Shown one piece after another: positions 42,901 to 52,560 of a stretch of DNA of 64,000 nt. The DNA lies in NCBI GenBank assembly GCA_033977485.1, contig CM066995.1:50529162-50593161 (forward strand). Reading direction: 5' to 3'. Under the pieces are notes generated by a model that was given only the letters and a program-made list of their open reading frames with translations, was not told where the DNA came from and ran no database searches. The stretch's first letter is position 1. Every line of letters starts with the position of its first letter. The stretch is from Hydrangea macrophylla (Eukaryota; Streptophyta; Magnoliopsida; Cornales; Hydrangeaceae). The position numbers and the translations under genes were made by a program.

Positions 42901-45900
42901 GTGGATTATCTTCATTATCCAAGTTTATTAGCAAAGTTTCTTCAATAATCTTGCATGCAGATTCATTTTCATTTTCAATTAATCTTTGCAAATCCTCAGA
43001 AATTTCAAAATCAAGATCATCAGACACAGAAGAGTAAGCAAAATCCTCGTTCATTTCATTAACATTTTTGGGTACATCAAAAGCAAAAGCAGACTCAACA
43101 TCATGGCTCATATTGGCCTTTACAGACTTCCGGGGAAATGGGGGAGGGGATTTGTTGACTTCCGATTCTATCACCCAATTGTTCAGAGCTCCCTCTATTG
43201 GCTTGATTTCTTTCACATTTCCCAGTGCTTCTTCGGCATCCATCAGCATGTTCAACTCTTCATCCATTAGCATGTTCAAATCATCACTTGTCATCAGCTC
43301 AGCCCAGTCCTTCCTTTCTTTCTTGATAGGCGGAGTATACAAGAACGGATCCTCATAGTCGGAGAACTCATGTTTGAAGAAAATCTCAAATCCAGGCTTA
43401 ATGTTCTTGGTAGCCGGATCATACCATGGTTCAGGGAACCCACAGAAGGGAAAGTCATCGCCTTCTTTCACGAAGTATCCATTCAGGATTCTTGGCCCAG
43501 AAACAACCATCGGCCCTTTTCCTTTTGTCATCTTCTTCTTATCTTCTTCAGTCAATTGATACCCAAGCCCAGATTTATCTTTCTGTTCGTGGAAGTTCGG
43601 TGGTTCAGTTATTCCTTGTTGACGACGACCTAGTCCCATTCCAGGAAAATAGTTCATCTTCCGCACCATATGAGCCACTTTAGGATTGGCATACTGGTCA
43701 AAGTACAATGGCATGACTTCAGGGATCCAATTCTGTCCCACTTCTTCTTGTAGATCTTTGGCAACCGGGTTTCCCTTCTCGAACATCTTTCTATATTCGC
43801 GTCCGGTGATGAACGGCTTCTTTTTCTTGATCGGAGTGATTTCTTCGCCCCAGACAGATGCATCAGGAAGTTTCTTCTCATAGCTGAGTCGATCCCAAAC
43901 GGATTTCTTTTTCTTAGCTCCTTCATTTATCATTCCCACAAAGTTGAATCCTCCTAATTCATTTTCTTCTTCCGGTGTTTGGACTTCTAGCACAGGACCA
44001 TGGCTTGTCCCTTCTTCTTTGATCCAGCTATCCCCAAAGATTGTTACCACATCCTCTTTCCAGATGAACTTGACTTTCTGGTGGAGAGTGGAGGCGACTG
44101 CATCATTCACATGTAACCACGGACGTCCCAATAGCAGATTAAAGCTAGCCGGAATATCAATCACTTGGAAATCAGCTTCTTTGTTTAATGGCCCGACTTC
44201 AATTTTCAACTTAATCATTCCCACAATGGCCCTTTTGGTGTTATCATAGGCCCTCACAGTTTGTGTTGATGGCAAGAGTTCTGAAATAGACAACCCCATT
44301 CTGAGAGCTGTTTGGAGAGGACATACATTCAAGGCTGACCCATTATCTACCAAGCAGACCGGTACTCTATTCCCCAGGCAATGTACAGTGATGTAGAGAG
44401 CTCTGTTGTGGTGTGCCCCTTCCGGCGGTAAATCTTCATCTGTGAATGTGATTACAGGCTTACAAGGCTTTGAAGAGATCATGTTTACTAGATCTTCGGG
44501 AGTAGTATTGACAGAAACATCCAAACGATTGAGAGTATCGAGCATGGCCTGCCTGTGTTTGTGAGAGGTCATAAGTAATCCCCATACTGAGATCCAAGCT
44601 TGTGTTTTCTTCAATTGCTTTAGGATTTCATCTTCTTCTTCGCTCACGGCTCCTTTACCAGCCTCTTTTGCTTTGACGACTTCTTTCTCATTCCATGTTT
44701 CTTTTCCACGATTTTCTAACTCATGAGGCTTGAAATGACGTCCGGAACGGGTCAAGTGGTTTGCTTCATTGGTGATCCAGATAGACTCAAGTTCTTTGGC
44801 TAACTTTTCGGTGCCAACAGTGATTTTCCAAACAGAATCATCGGGGATTATGGTATTATTAACGGAATCATCCTCATCATCATACCACCAATCTTCTTCT
44901 TCTTCCATCATTGCAATAAGATCGTCATCTTTGATTTCAAGGTTCTCGACAGGCTTTAGCAATTCTTCTATCGGCTCAGTGCTTTGTTTCTCGGTGACTG
45001 CTTCTATGGGCTTTTCTTCCTCATACCAGATCGAGTCGTCGGTGATGGCATTGGGATCCCACCATTCAATTGTAAGATTTCCGTTGGCTATTTCTTCTTC
45101 AAAAGCCAGTGCTTCTTCGACCCATTCTTCCTCTTCCATATTCCTCAAGATGCAAATTGCAGCGTCTTCCGGAAGTTGAACATCCATAGCTGGTTGATTC
45201 GAGGATGTGATGTAGATCTTTGGGTTATAAATCTGAGATCCTTCTTCTACAAAGTTAACATTTGGCATGTTCCCCTTATGATTAGGGAGAGGATTCTTCT
45301 GAACATTTGGCTGAGAGGGAGGAGGGGAGATGACCCCTTTTTCAATCAAGTCTTCAATTTCATGGCGAAGTCTCCAGCATCTATCTGTGCTATGTCCACG
45401 GCCTTGATGAAAGTCACAAAAGAACTCTGTTTTGAAACCCGGTGGAAGTGGATTTGGCTCTGGTTTAGGTTCCAATTTCTGCAAGTACCCTTTTTCTATC
45501 ATTCTTTCAAGTGCGGTGCTTAGTGGCATCCCCAAGTCGGAAAATTCTCTTTTCTCTCTCGACTGTTTCTGATTTTGACTTCCTCTTGCATTAGCCATAC
45601 TTCGACGCTCTTTCTGAAAAGGCTGAGGAGATAGTGTGTTGACGTCAGCAGACTGATGATAGACTGGCCTTTCTGTCTTTCTGTATCGATTGCTCGTGCT
45701 TTCTTTCTTGATCTTTCCATCTCTAATGGCATCTTCTATCAAAGTTCCCACATCAAACAGCTGTTCGAAACTCACAATGGACTGAAATTCTAGCCTTTCC
45801 AAGTATTCGGGCTGTAGATTCTTGATGATCATTCGGACCTGATCTTTTTCCGCTGGCCTGCTAGTCATTTGAGCAGCTTTAGCTCTCCAACGAGTAAGGA

Positions 45901-46585
45901 AACCTGCGAAGGATTCCCTGTACTCTTGTCGGGTGGTTTCTAGATCTCTTGCAGTTACATCAAACAACTGGTTATATGAATATTGAGCCACGAAAGCTTT
46001 GGCCAATGCCTCCCAATCTCTGGTTATGGCTGGTTCCAACGTCAAGTACCATGAAAGTGCTGCTCCACTCAAAACTCTTGGAAACAATAGAGCGAAGAGG
46101 TCAGATCCAATGCCCATGGGCTGCAAAGTTCCTACATAAAGCCTCAGATAGCTCTTTGGATTTCCGGTTCCATTGAAAAATTCAATATGCGGCATCTTAA
46201 ACTTCTCTGGGAGTTTGGCTTTTGGAGCGTCACACAACCCTTCAACATCGAACAAATACTCATCCACCCCTTTGCTCTTTCTGATCACACTCTCTAGTTT
46301 GTCGATCTTGGCCAACTTGTCCTGAATTTCCTGATCTAGCTGAACCTTTGGTTGAACTGTCTCCCCAAAATCTTCTTCTTCATGATGCTCTGGAGGTGGT
46401 GGTGGTGGATTAGTTAGCTGCTCAATCATTCTCATCATAGTGGCAAGTTGTTCTCGATTCTGCTCCCTGCTCTGATCCAAGGCAGCTTGCATTGCGGCCA
46501 ATCTGGCTTCCATATCCGCTTCGTATGTCATATCTTCAACCCTAGTCAACTCGGCTGTTCCTTCTTCTAACCCTGATCTGATCAA
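39923..46585 (-). CDS. Tat-C gag-pol polyprotein, 2220 residues
   Basis: A single frame encodes Gag, protease, RT, two RNase H domains and integrase. Codon 1 as numbered is TTG at 46585; the first ATG is codon 19 at 46531, while similarity to Tat-B extends upstream of both. Visible parts: coiled-coil start (20-60), gag domain (150-290), zinc knuckle C390-H393-H398-C403, protease D747-N-G-S, LLGRPW (818-823), G-patch-like GMGLG (982-986), RT with YVDD at 1436-1439, degenerate RNase H (1545-1690), archaeal-type RNase H (D1732, E1770, D1794, D1844), integrase zinc part (H1953, H1964, C1991, C1994) and D2023-D2084-E2119. A TAG (39922-39920), where Tat-B has a Gln codon, cuts off the last 79 codons. 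The PR-RT interval is open, with no need for splicing. Confidence 0.95.
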   Translation of the reverse strand: MIRSGLEEGTAELTRVEDMTYEADMEARLAAMQAALDQSREQNREQLATMMRMIEQLTNPPPPPPEHHEEEDFGETVQPKVQLDQEIQDKLAKIDKLESVIRKSKGVDEYLFDVEGLCDAPKAKLPEKFKMPHIEFFNGTGNPKSYLRLYVGTLQPMGIGSDLFALLFPRVLSGAALSWYLTLEPAITRDWEALAKAFVAQYSYNQLFDVTARDLETTRQEYRESFAGFLTRWRAKAAQMTSRPAEKDQVRMIIKNLQPEYLERLEFQSIVSFEQLFDVGTLIEDAIRDGKIKKESTSNRYRKTERPVYHQSADVNTLSPQPFQKERRSMANARGSQNQKQSREKREFSDLGMPLSTALERMIEKGYLQKLEPKPEPNPLPPGFKTEFFCDFHQGRGHSTDRCWRLRHEIEDLIEKGVISPPPSQPNVQKNPLPNHKGNMPNVNFVEEGSQIYNPKIYITSSNQPAMDVQLPEDAAICILRNMEEEEWVEEALAFEEEIANGNLTIEWWDPNAITDDSIWYEEEKPIEAVTEKQSTEPIEELLKPVENLEIKDDDLIAMMEEEEDWWYDDEDDSVNNTIIPDDSVWKITVGTEKLAKELESIWITNEANHLTRSGRHFKPHELENRGKETWNEKEVVKAKEAGKGAVSEEEDEILKQLKKTQAWISVWGLLMTSHKHRQAMLDTLNRLDVSVNTTPEDLVNMISSKPCKPVITFTDEDLPPEGAHHNRALYITVHCLGNRVPVCLVDNGSALNVCPLQTALRMGLSISELLPSTQTVRAYDNTKRAIVGMIKLKIEVGPLNKEADFQVIDIPASFNLLLGRPWLHVNDAVASTLHQKVKFIWKEDVVTIFGDSWIKEEGTSHGPVLEVQTPEEENELGGFNFVGMINEGAKKKKSVWDRLSYEKKLPDASVWGEEITPIKKKKPFITGREYRKMFEKGNPVAKDLQEEVGQNWIPEVMPLYFDQYANPKVAHMVRKMNYFPGMGLGRRQQGITEPPNFHEQKDKSGLGYQLTEEDKKKMTKGKGPMVVSGPRILNGYFVKEGDDFPFCGFPEPWYDPATKNIKPGFEIFFKHEFSDYEDPFLYTPPIKKERKDWAELMTSDDLNMLMDEELNMLMDAEEALGNVKEIKPIEGALNNWVIESEVNKSPPPFPRKSVKANMSHDVESAFAFDVPKNVNEMNEDFAYSSVSDDLDFEISEDLQRLIENENESACKIIEETLLINLDNEDNPQNVHIGTTLTSQESNELINLLKEFKDVFAWSYQDMPGIDPEIVQHHIPLFPNSKPVKQKLRRMRPEWTLKIKEEVEKQLKAGFLMVTQYPEWIANIVPVPKKDGRIRVCVDFRDLNKASPKDDFPLPHIDVLVDSTAGHELLSFMDGFSGYNQILMAPEDREKTTFTTHWGTYCYRVMPFGLKNAGATYQRAATTLLHDMIHKEVEVYVDDMIVKSKERSGHLTALAKFFERLRKYRMRLNPQKCTFGVTTGKLLGFLITQRGIEVDPTKIKAIMDMPPPTNEKEVRGFLGRIQFISRFISKLTATCDPLFSLLRKGKKFEWDNQCQEAFDKIKAYLSNPPVLSPPKSGKPLLLYLSVSENAMGCMLAQEGDEGRTEKAIYYLSKRMTGYELKYSPLEKTCWALVWATRRLRHYMLAFPVVLISRMDPLKYLFEKPALTGRISRWTLMLSEFDLIHATSKSVKGRAVAEHLAEHPINLENEEEFMFPDEGLMELKEDVWKMYFDGAANQKGYGVGIILVSPEGAHTPFSIKLKYTSTNNTAEYEACILGLEAALTLEVRKLDVFGDSNLIISQVRGDWKVKEEKLKPYHEYLDSLRTRFLHITFFYLPREENQLADSLATLASMIEIPVGIKLTPLMIEQREKPSYEMIGEIEEAEELPWYTDVWNFIENGEYPEGASEKDKRAIRRFSAQFMICGGNLLKRSHNGFNLTCLYGNSARKMMEQIHEGVCGPHMSGHMLAKKIIRQGYYWTTMDKDCYEYVRKCHKCQIHANMKHVPPSLLYNMTTPWPFSVWGIDVIGEVTPKASNGHQYILVAIDYFTKWVEAESYATLKAKDVARFIRRNIICRYGVPHELISDHGSHFQKEVLDLLEEYKIMHHMSAPYRPQTNGAVEAANKNLKTILRKMTDTYRDWHEKLPYALWGYRTSIRTSTGATPYSLAYGMEAILPVEIELPSLRVVAESEIPEFDWLRDRYEELMLLDEKRLAAIDHVHVY

Positions 46586-48030
46586 ACGGCTGTTCGGAGC
46601 TCTGACCCAGAAAGGAGTACAACTTTTCGGTCCTATCTTTTCTTATCTGGTTTATTTAGGGATTTTCAAATAATCAGGTATCTTTATTGCAAAAGAATTT
46701 TTCAAAGAATGATATAAGAAGGTGGATTTACAAAGATGGAAATCATAAATGGAAAATCATTTCCTTTTTCAAAAACATTTTTCTTAAAATCAAAGAAATC
46801 TTTTCAAGCTTTCAAAATTCTGAGGAAAACAAATCTTTTCTTTTGAAAGTATATTAGAGGCGTCGCACTCGTGAGTCGTATATGCAATGCTCGTGTAGTG
46901 CATGCAAATGCAGATGAAATGCAATCTAATCTAAATGCAATGCACCTTAATCTAGCTTAGACCTAGCACATCAGCACATAAGCACATAAGATTCCTTGAG
47001 TATGCTAATCACCCTACTAATCCAATCATTATCCAAGGATTTTGAGTTTTGAAATTCTTGATGGTTCAGGTTTGAAAATTGAAATTTTTCATGAAAATCT
47101 TTGAAAGAGATGGGGAGATTTGTAATTTTCAAAAGAATCTTTGAACCATCAATGCTTGTGGTGAGAAATCATGATTCTTAAAAATTGAGGTGGGAATTTT
47201 GAAATTCTAAGATCTGAGAGGAAGATTTTGAAATTGAATCATCATGATTTCTTGAAGACCAAAGTAAAATTTTTTTTTTTGAAATTCTCTAAAATCTAGG
47301 AGAATTTGAAATTGAATCATCAAAGTGTGATCATGATTTCTGGAAATAGGAATTTTGAAATTCTCTAAAATCTAAGGAGAATTTTGGAAAGATTTTGTGA
47401 AAGTGAATCTCAAAGCAAATTTTCAAAAGGGATATTCTTGGAATTTTCAAAAGACTTGGGGTTTTTCAAAGAAGTGCTTATAGTTTCAAAAATTTTCAAA
47501 ATTGTCCTCAAATAATGATTGGATGTTCGGATAAAGACCATACTATCCTAGAGGAATCCACCATACAAGGTTTGATGATGCCTTCGCATACACGTCCTCA
47601 TCATCCACATAATCCCTTACGGGCAAGCGCAAGTAATTCATCACATTGTCCTAATCAAAGATGATAATCAAGATCCTAATTGAAGGGTTCTATAGAAACT
47701 ATATGCAAAGGCCGGGTTTTAGTCTCATAAAGGGTCCATTAGCAAGCTCAGCGGTGTGGTTGACCGCCTCCCCGAGGGCGTGCCGTTCACACATAGGCTC
47801 TATATACCACACGCGGTACAAGGCTAACGGTGACTACATGCTACCAAAACTCTTGACAAATAGAGGAAAGAGGGCCCTCTATCTTCAAGGCAATGACCTC
47901 AAGCAGTCGCGGTGAAAGAACAATGCAAGTGCAAATGCAGGCAGAAACAACATGATTATTGAATTAATAACAAGGATATTCATTGGTTCAAGTCAAACCC
48001 TCGAAGAACAAGAAACCATCGGTTTCATGT
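46586..48030 (-). other. Tat-C leader between PBS and gag-pol
   Basis: No gene is seen. The part 46640-47520 is AT-rich with many reshuffled words such as GAAATTCTCTAAAATCT and TTTTGAAATT; 47690-47900 is more GC-balanced. There is no ORF1 of the kind found upstream of gag in Ogre elements. Confidence 0.6.
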
Positions 48031-48053
48031 TCAAATCCCCAGCAGAGTCGCCA
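48031..48053 (-). other. Primer-binding site of Tat-C (tRNA-Arg type)
   Basis: Minus strand TGGCGACTCTGCTGGGGATT follows the LTR end after the three-base spacer ATC; match to the tRNA continues into the T-loop side (TTGA). Same as Tat-B. Confidence 0.85.
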
Positions 48054-48056
48054 GAT

Positions 48057-51000
48057 TGTGGACCACTGCGAATGAGGAGGTCCTGACGCTCTCCCTCGAT
48101 AGTGTCCCGGGACGGATCCCAAGGAGCACACTTCAGGGAAAACTAGGACTTCCTCACGCGATCCTAGAGACAAAGAGTCGCCACCTAATTTTTATCGGGA
48201 ATTAGGAAACCCAAGTTTGACTCGCCCAAAATTGAATAAGGTTACTCGCCCTTCATTACCAGAAACAAGGTTCGGGGGTCTTGGTACGAGAGGGGAAGGA
48301 GCCCAAGCAGGACTAAAGCACCCCCTCCTCGCCCTACCGAATGGTAGGCCTTGATTCAAATATCCTTGTTATTAATTCATAATAGATGTTGTTTCCTCAA
48401 ACATACTAGATAGATATATACATGGCAAAAAGAAACATCTAATGAAAATCATTTCAAGAGACTAAATCAAGTAGAAAGCGGATGCTCATGCAATACAAGG
48501 GAGAAGTATACTCACAGTGGCTAGTCCCGCCCGGGACCGATGCAAATAAAGTAAACATGTCATGATATGCAAAGGGAACGAGAAGACTTACATTGGTTGA
48601 CTCAAGCGGAGTCGCGAAAGCAAAAAGAATGGAAACGTGCAATGCAATCATGCAACAATCCTAGATAAGATGTCTCTAACAAATAATCATAAAAACGGAG
48701 ACTATCCTAAAGGAATTGTGTCGTTGAAATCAAAGTTGTAAACCTAGAAAAATTCTAAGAGAAAGGATAGAGATAGTACACGATACATGGGCACTAAGCC
48801 ACATGTAGACGAGGCAAACCACAAATCGAAGTCCGGGTCCGAGGCACTTAATTCTCTGCACTAATACACCAAAGAATACCCAAGCATTGCAAAAATACAA
48901 GCAAACAAATGATATGCATGATAAACAAAGAAAACATGTCATCAATCAAATTTCCAGATTCAGCAACCTCTAATGAATCCTATCAAAAGTGGTCTTAAAC
49001 ATGAGCTGGATAAAAACCCTTTTACAGAAAGTTAGATACATGTCTTAGGGAACTTCTCCAAAAAGTGGGACCTCAATATCAATTTTATTGTTTGAGAAAT
49101 AAATGTTTTGGGAATAGTGGATCAGGACTGTCCACTGTTCTTGTAAAAATCATAATTAAATCTACAAAAATCATATGAAGCTCTATTTGGTGTCAAAAGA
49201 AAGCTATTTCATTGTAGTATATGATAAAAATAAACCCATGGACATTCTATAATCACAAGGTTTCTGAAAAAGTGTTTTAAACAGACTCTGTTATTCTGGA
49301 AATTTGGTATCATTTGACAAATGAATGCAAAACATAATAGAAGTATAATAGAAGTTCATGAATCATGTTAACCAAGTTGATTTAAGCTTTTGATCTCTCA
49401 TCCATTTATCCTAGGTGATTTCTAAACCAAGTTTTATTCATCAATTGTTGTTGAGTGATCAAGGTATGACCATTTTGTATACATAATCATATTTGTAATT
49501 AAACTTAGAAAATTCCAGAATAGTTGTATCAACTTTAAACGCTTAGAAAACGATCCTAACTCGATCGTATGCTCACGATTTTACATCGGCATATAGATAT
49601 ATGAGTTAGGAATCATCCCCAAAAAGCGGAACGTCGATAACTATTATAGATTTTCTGAAATTCAAGCACAAAGAGACGATGTTCAAATCTGTCAACCGAT
49701 TTCTCAACAATTTCTAAAAATAGTATATGAATCCTAAAAGCTCTCAAAACGGACCGGATGAAAGCTAATTCATCAAAGTTTACCCAGAAAATTTGAAATC
49801 CATCAAACTATGGGTTTTGATGGACCAAATCTAATGGACAAAACCAATCTGCTTTGCTGAATTTTTATCTAGTTCATTTTAAAGTGTGAGGAAAACATTT
49901 TAGTGATAGTTGAAGCTTATTAGAGAGATCAAACTCATAGATCAACTTAATTATCATGATTCCCAATCAATTTAGCCCTCAAGTTCTATGAAGAACTTTT
50001 AGATCAAGGATCAAAGGGACTTATAAATATCATGTTGGAGATGAAATTCAATAGGAATCCTAGGTAATAGGAATAATCAAGAGATAGGTATGAACATAGA
50101 AATCATCCTTCTCATAGACCATATTTCCAAACCATCATGGAATTCAAAATAGATATATGTATATATATATAATCATGTATGCATGAATCTAAACTAAAAT
50201 TGAAGAATGAAACCAAAATTGAAAATCAAAGTGAAAAACAATCTCTAATTGTAAATTATCAATAAAAATCAAAGAGATTTGGATCTAACTATGTGAGTGT
50301 GTGAAGAACATGAGAGGAAGAAGATGAGTGTTCTAATAAGTAGAAATAGAACTAAGTTAGATCCAAATCTTATAGATCTATATATACAAAGTAGGAATTA
50401 GAGATGAACTATAGTGTTTACCTCTTGGAGGATTCTCAATTACAAGACCAAAATTGATTTGAAGATCTTCTTCTTCAAGTGTTATTCAAGTGTTCTTCAA
50501 GCACTCATCCATGGAAGTTGAGGGAGGCAATTGATGTTCAAATTGTGGTCTAATTAGCCTAAGTTAATCTAAATTCAATTCATAATTTTCTCTCTCTAGA
50601 ATTCACCTAAATTGAAAGTATATTCAAAGTATACTTATCTCTCTTGTATGTGCTTCTATGTGTGTTTGTATCTCCAAGTATATTCAAGTGTATCTCTTCC
50701 AAGTGTCTAGTGTGTTAAGATGTGCTCTCATATGAGATGTATGAGATCTTATATAGAGTTTTGAAGACTTAGCTCTTAAGTTTCAGGGTTAAAACAGGAT
50801 TTTTAGAGCTTAAAAGAGGGTTAAAATGGCCATTTCGGAGCCTAAACGCAATTTCCAGGCAATTTCCTCGCAGTGGGAAGCTTCTAGAAGGGTCTGGAAC
50901 TCAAAAAGCTCCGTGGAGGACACAAATGGAAGTGGCGGTTATGGTGGGACCCGCCACCCCTATACCCAAAACCGCCATTTACTATTTGGGTCCCTCTGGT

Positions 51001-51541
51001 CACCCACAAGCTCTGTTTCAAAAATCACGTGCACTGCTTTTCCAGATTTTTGTAAAAATGCTTTTTGGTGTCCGAAATCGTCCGTTTACGTACTGTTGGA
51101 AAGCTGTCAGGTTGAATTTCAGTATAAAAATATTTCCAGAGGTTTTATAATGAGAATTGAAGTCCAATTGAAGTCCGGAAGTCCTCCGGAACTTTCGTCG
51201 TCTTTTTGAAATCAAATGACGTCTTTTCCAAAATTGCTTTCAAATGTGCGTCGATTTCGAACTTTTCTTTAAAATTGAATCTCTGGATACCTAGAATACT
51301 GCGTTTAGAACACTTAATGTTCATATAACCCTGAGAGAATATGAATTCTGAGAGATGATTTTGACAAAACCGGGATTTATCCATGGAAAAGGGCTTTTCT
51401 GAGCTTGAAGTCACTTTCCGAAGTCCGATCTTCTGATTGTGTGGAATCCAGTACCTTCCACGGGGTACTTTTCATCATCGAATCCTCCAAGACGTTGTCC
51501 ACCCTAAATCCTATCAGTGTGGTCAAAATTGGGTGTCTACA
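48057..51541 (-). repeat. 5' LTR of Tat-C (3485 bp)
   Basis: Same length as the 3' LTR, differing at a handful of positions (for example near 48692, 49249, 50541, 51094 and 51258). TATA box CTATATAAG on the minus strand at 50756-50748, giving a transcript leader of roughly 4 kb before gag. Inverted repeat box at 50933-50986. Confidence 0.97.
50748..50756 (-). promoter_or_regulatory. TATA box of the Tat-C 5' LTR
   Basis: CTATATAAG on the minus strand, about 790 bases into the LTR in element sense; likely core promoter of the gag-pol transcript. Confidence 0.7.
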
Positions 51542-51546
51542 CCGAT
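51542..51546. repeat. Target-site duplication of Tat-C (right)
   Basis: CCGAT, matching 30647-30651. Confidence 0.95.
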
Positions 51547-51830
51547 CAAGGAAAAAGGAGAACCCCCGAGGACAGATACCAAAGAGATTCCCCGAGAACC
51601 CTGTGAACCCTGTGTCATCCCCCGAGGGCAGGCACCAAAGAGAGAACCCTGTGTCATCCCCCGAGGATAGATACCAAAGAGATTCCCCGAGAACCCTGTG
51701 TCATCCCCCGAGGAAAGATACCAAAGAGATTCCCCGAGAACCCTGTGAACCCTGTGTCAGCCCCCGAGGGAAGACACCAAAGAGATTCCCCGAGAACCCT
51801 ATGTCATCCCCCGAGGACAGATACAGAAAG
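51542..51830. repeat. Tat-B 3' minisatellite region, right part
   Basis: About six units of 40-60 bases combine GATTCCCCGAGAACCCTGTG, CATCCCCCGAGGACAGATAC and CAAAGA; it continues the repeat of 30355-30646. Confidence 0.85.
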
Positions 51831-52544
51831 ATACTAGTTCCCATTACCCCCAGCAAAAAGTGACAAAAGAGGAACCGAGTCCCGAAAATCGGCCATCAGG
51901 AACAATCAGAACATCGCCCGCATCCAGATTTTGAAAACAAAGCACCATCCTTCCATGGCTCCGTGTCACCTGATTATCATGAGCTTTCTCATCTATCACA
52001 AGATCCCTCGGTCACCTTTAGCTGTCGTCTTCTAAAAAATGCGCATCTGATCTATCTCACTTGTTTGCAAAAAACACTTCCCAAATTCCATAAGTTTGCC
52101 CCTAGACCCAGAGTCTTCTTGTTCTTATCCAAAGTCATCCACCACATCACAGTCGCAAGCATTAGCACAACACAAGTCCACTCGGAGTGGCACACCCCAT
52201 AGCACCTGCTCATACTAGGATCATAACACTAGACATGATAGGACTCGTGATACAACTCATATCACATCCATGCATTGCATATCGTTCTCATAACATAGCA
52301 TCCGCATGTCTTGTTGTGCATATGTGATTTGTTCTTTTATGACCTGAACTACGCCCTGGTTTGATTCCCCTTGGGATACGTAGGCAGCTCACGCAGGGCG
52401 CGACCAGCACTGACCTCAACATCATTTTTCAGCATCATTGCATCTTTTGCAACGTATTTTATCCAAAATCTATAGCCTCAAAAAGACCTGTCTCTTCAAA
52501 GCTTTGGCACTCGCTTGCGACATGCGTTACCTGGCAAGTTCATG
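51831..52544 (+). other. Tat-B 3' untranslated region before the polypurine tract
   Basis: No gene is seen. Contains a CTACG...CGTAGGC motif at 52346-52388 (GAACTACGCCCTGG, TTGATTCCCC, GGGATACGTAGGCAGC). Confidence 0.7.
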
Positions 52545-52560
52545 CCAAAGCGGGGCAAAC
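52545..52560 (+). other. Polypurine tract of Tat-B
   Basis: CCAAAGCGGGGCAAAC immediately before the 3' LTR. Confidence 0.85.

Larger units (their letters stand above)
30652..51541 (-). mobile_element. Tat-C: complete, young Tat-lineage retrotransposon
   Basis: A 20,890-bp element on the minus strand with two 3485-bp LTRs offset by exactly 17,405 bases, differing at only about eight positions that I noticed, and flanked by CCGAT duplications. In element sense: 5' LTR, tRNA-Arg-type PBS, a non-coding leader, gag-pol (46585-39680), hairpin region, an antisense PMD gene (36677-38804), three tandem arrays, polypurine tract and 3' LTR. It sits inside the minisatellite of Tat-B. One TAG in gag-pol and one TGA in the PMD gene are the only obvious lesions. 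Confidence 0.97.

Noticed and set aside
40104..46176. Many plus-strand ORFs of 60-180 residues opposite gag-pol
   Set aside because: Shadows of the intact minus-strand polyprotein frame.
48031..48053. tRNA-like sequence ending AGAGTCGCCA
   Set aside because: Only the 3' portion of a tRNA is matched, adjacent to an LTR; it is a primer-binding site, not a tRNA gene.
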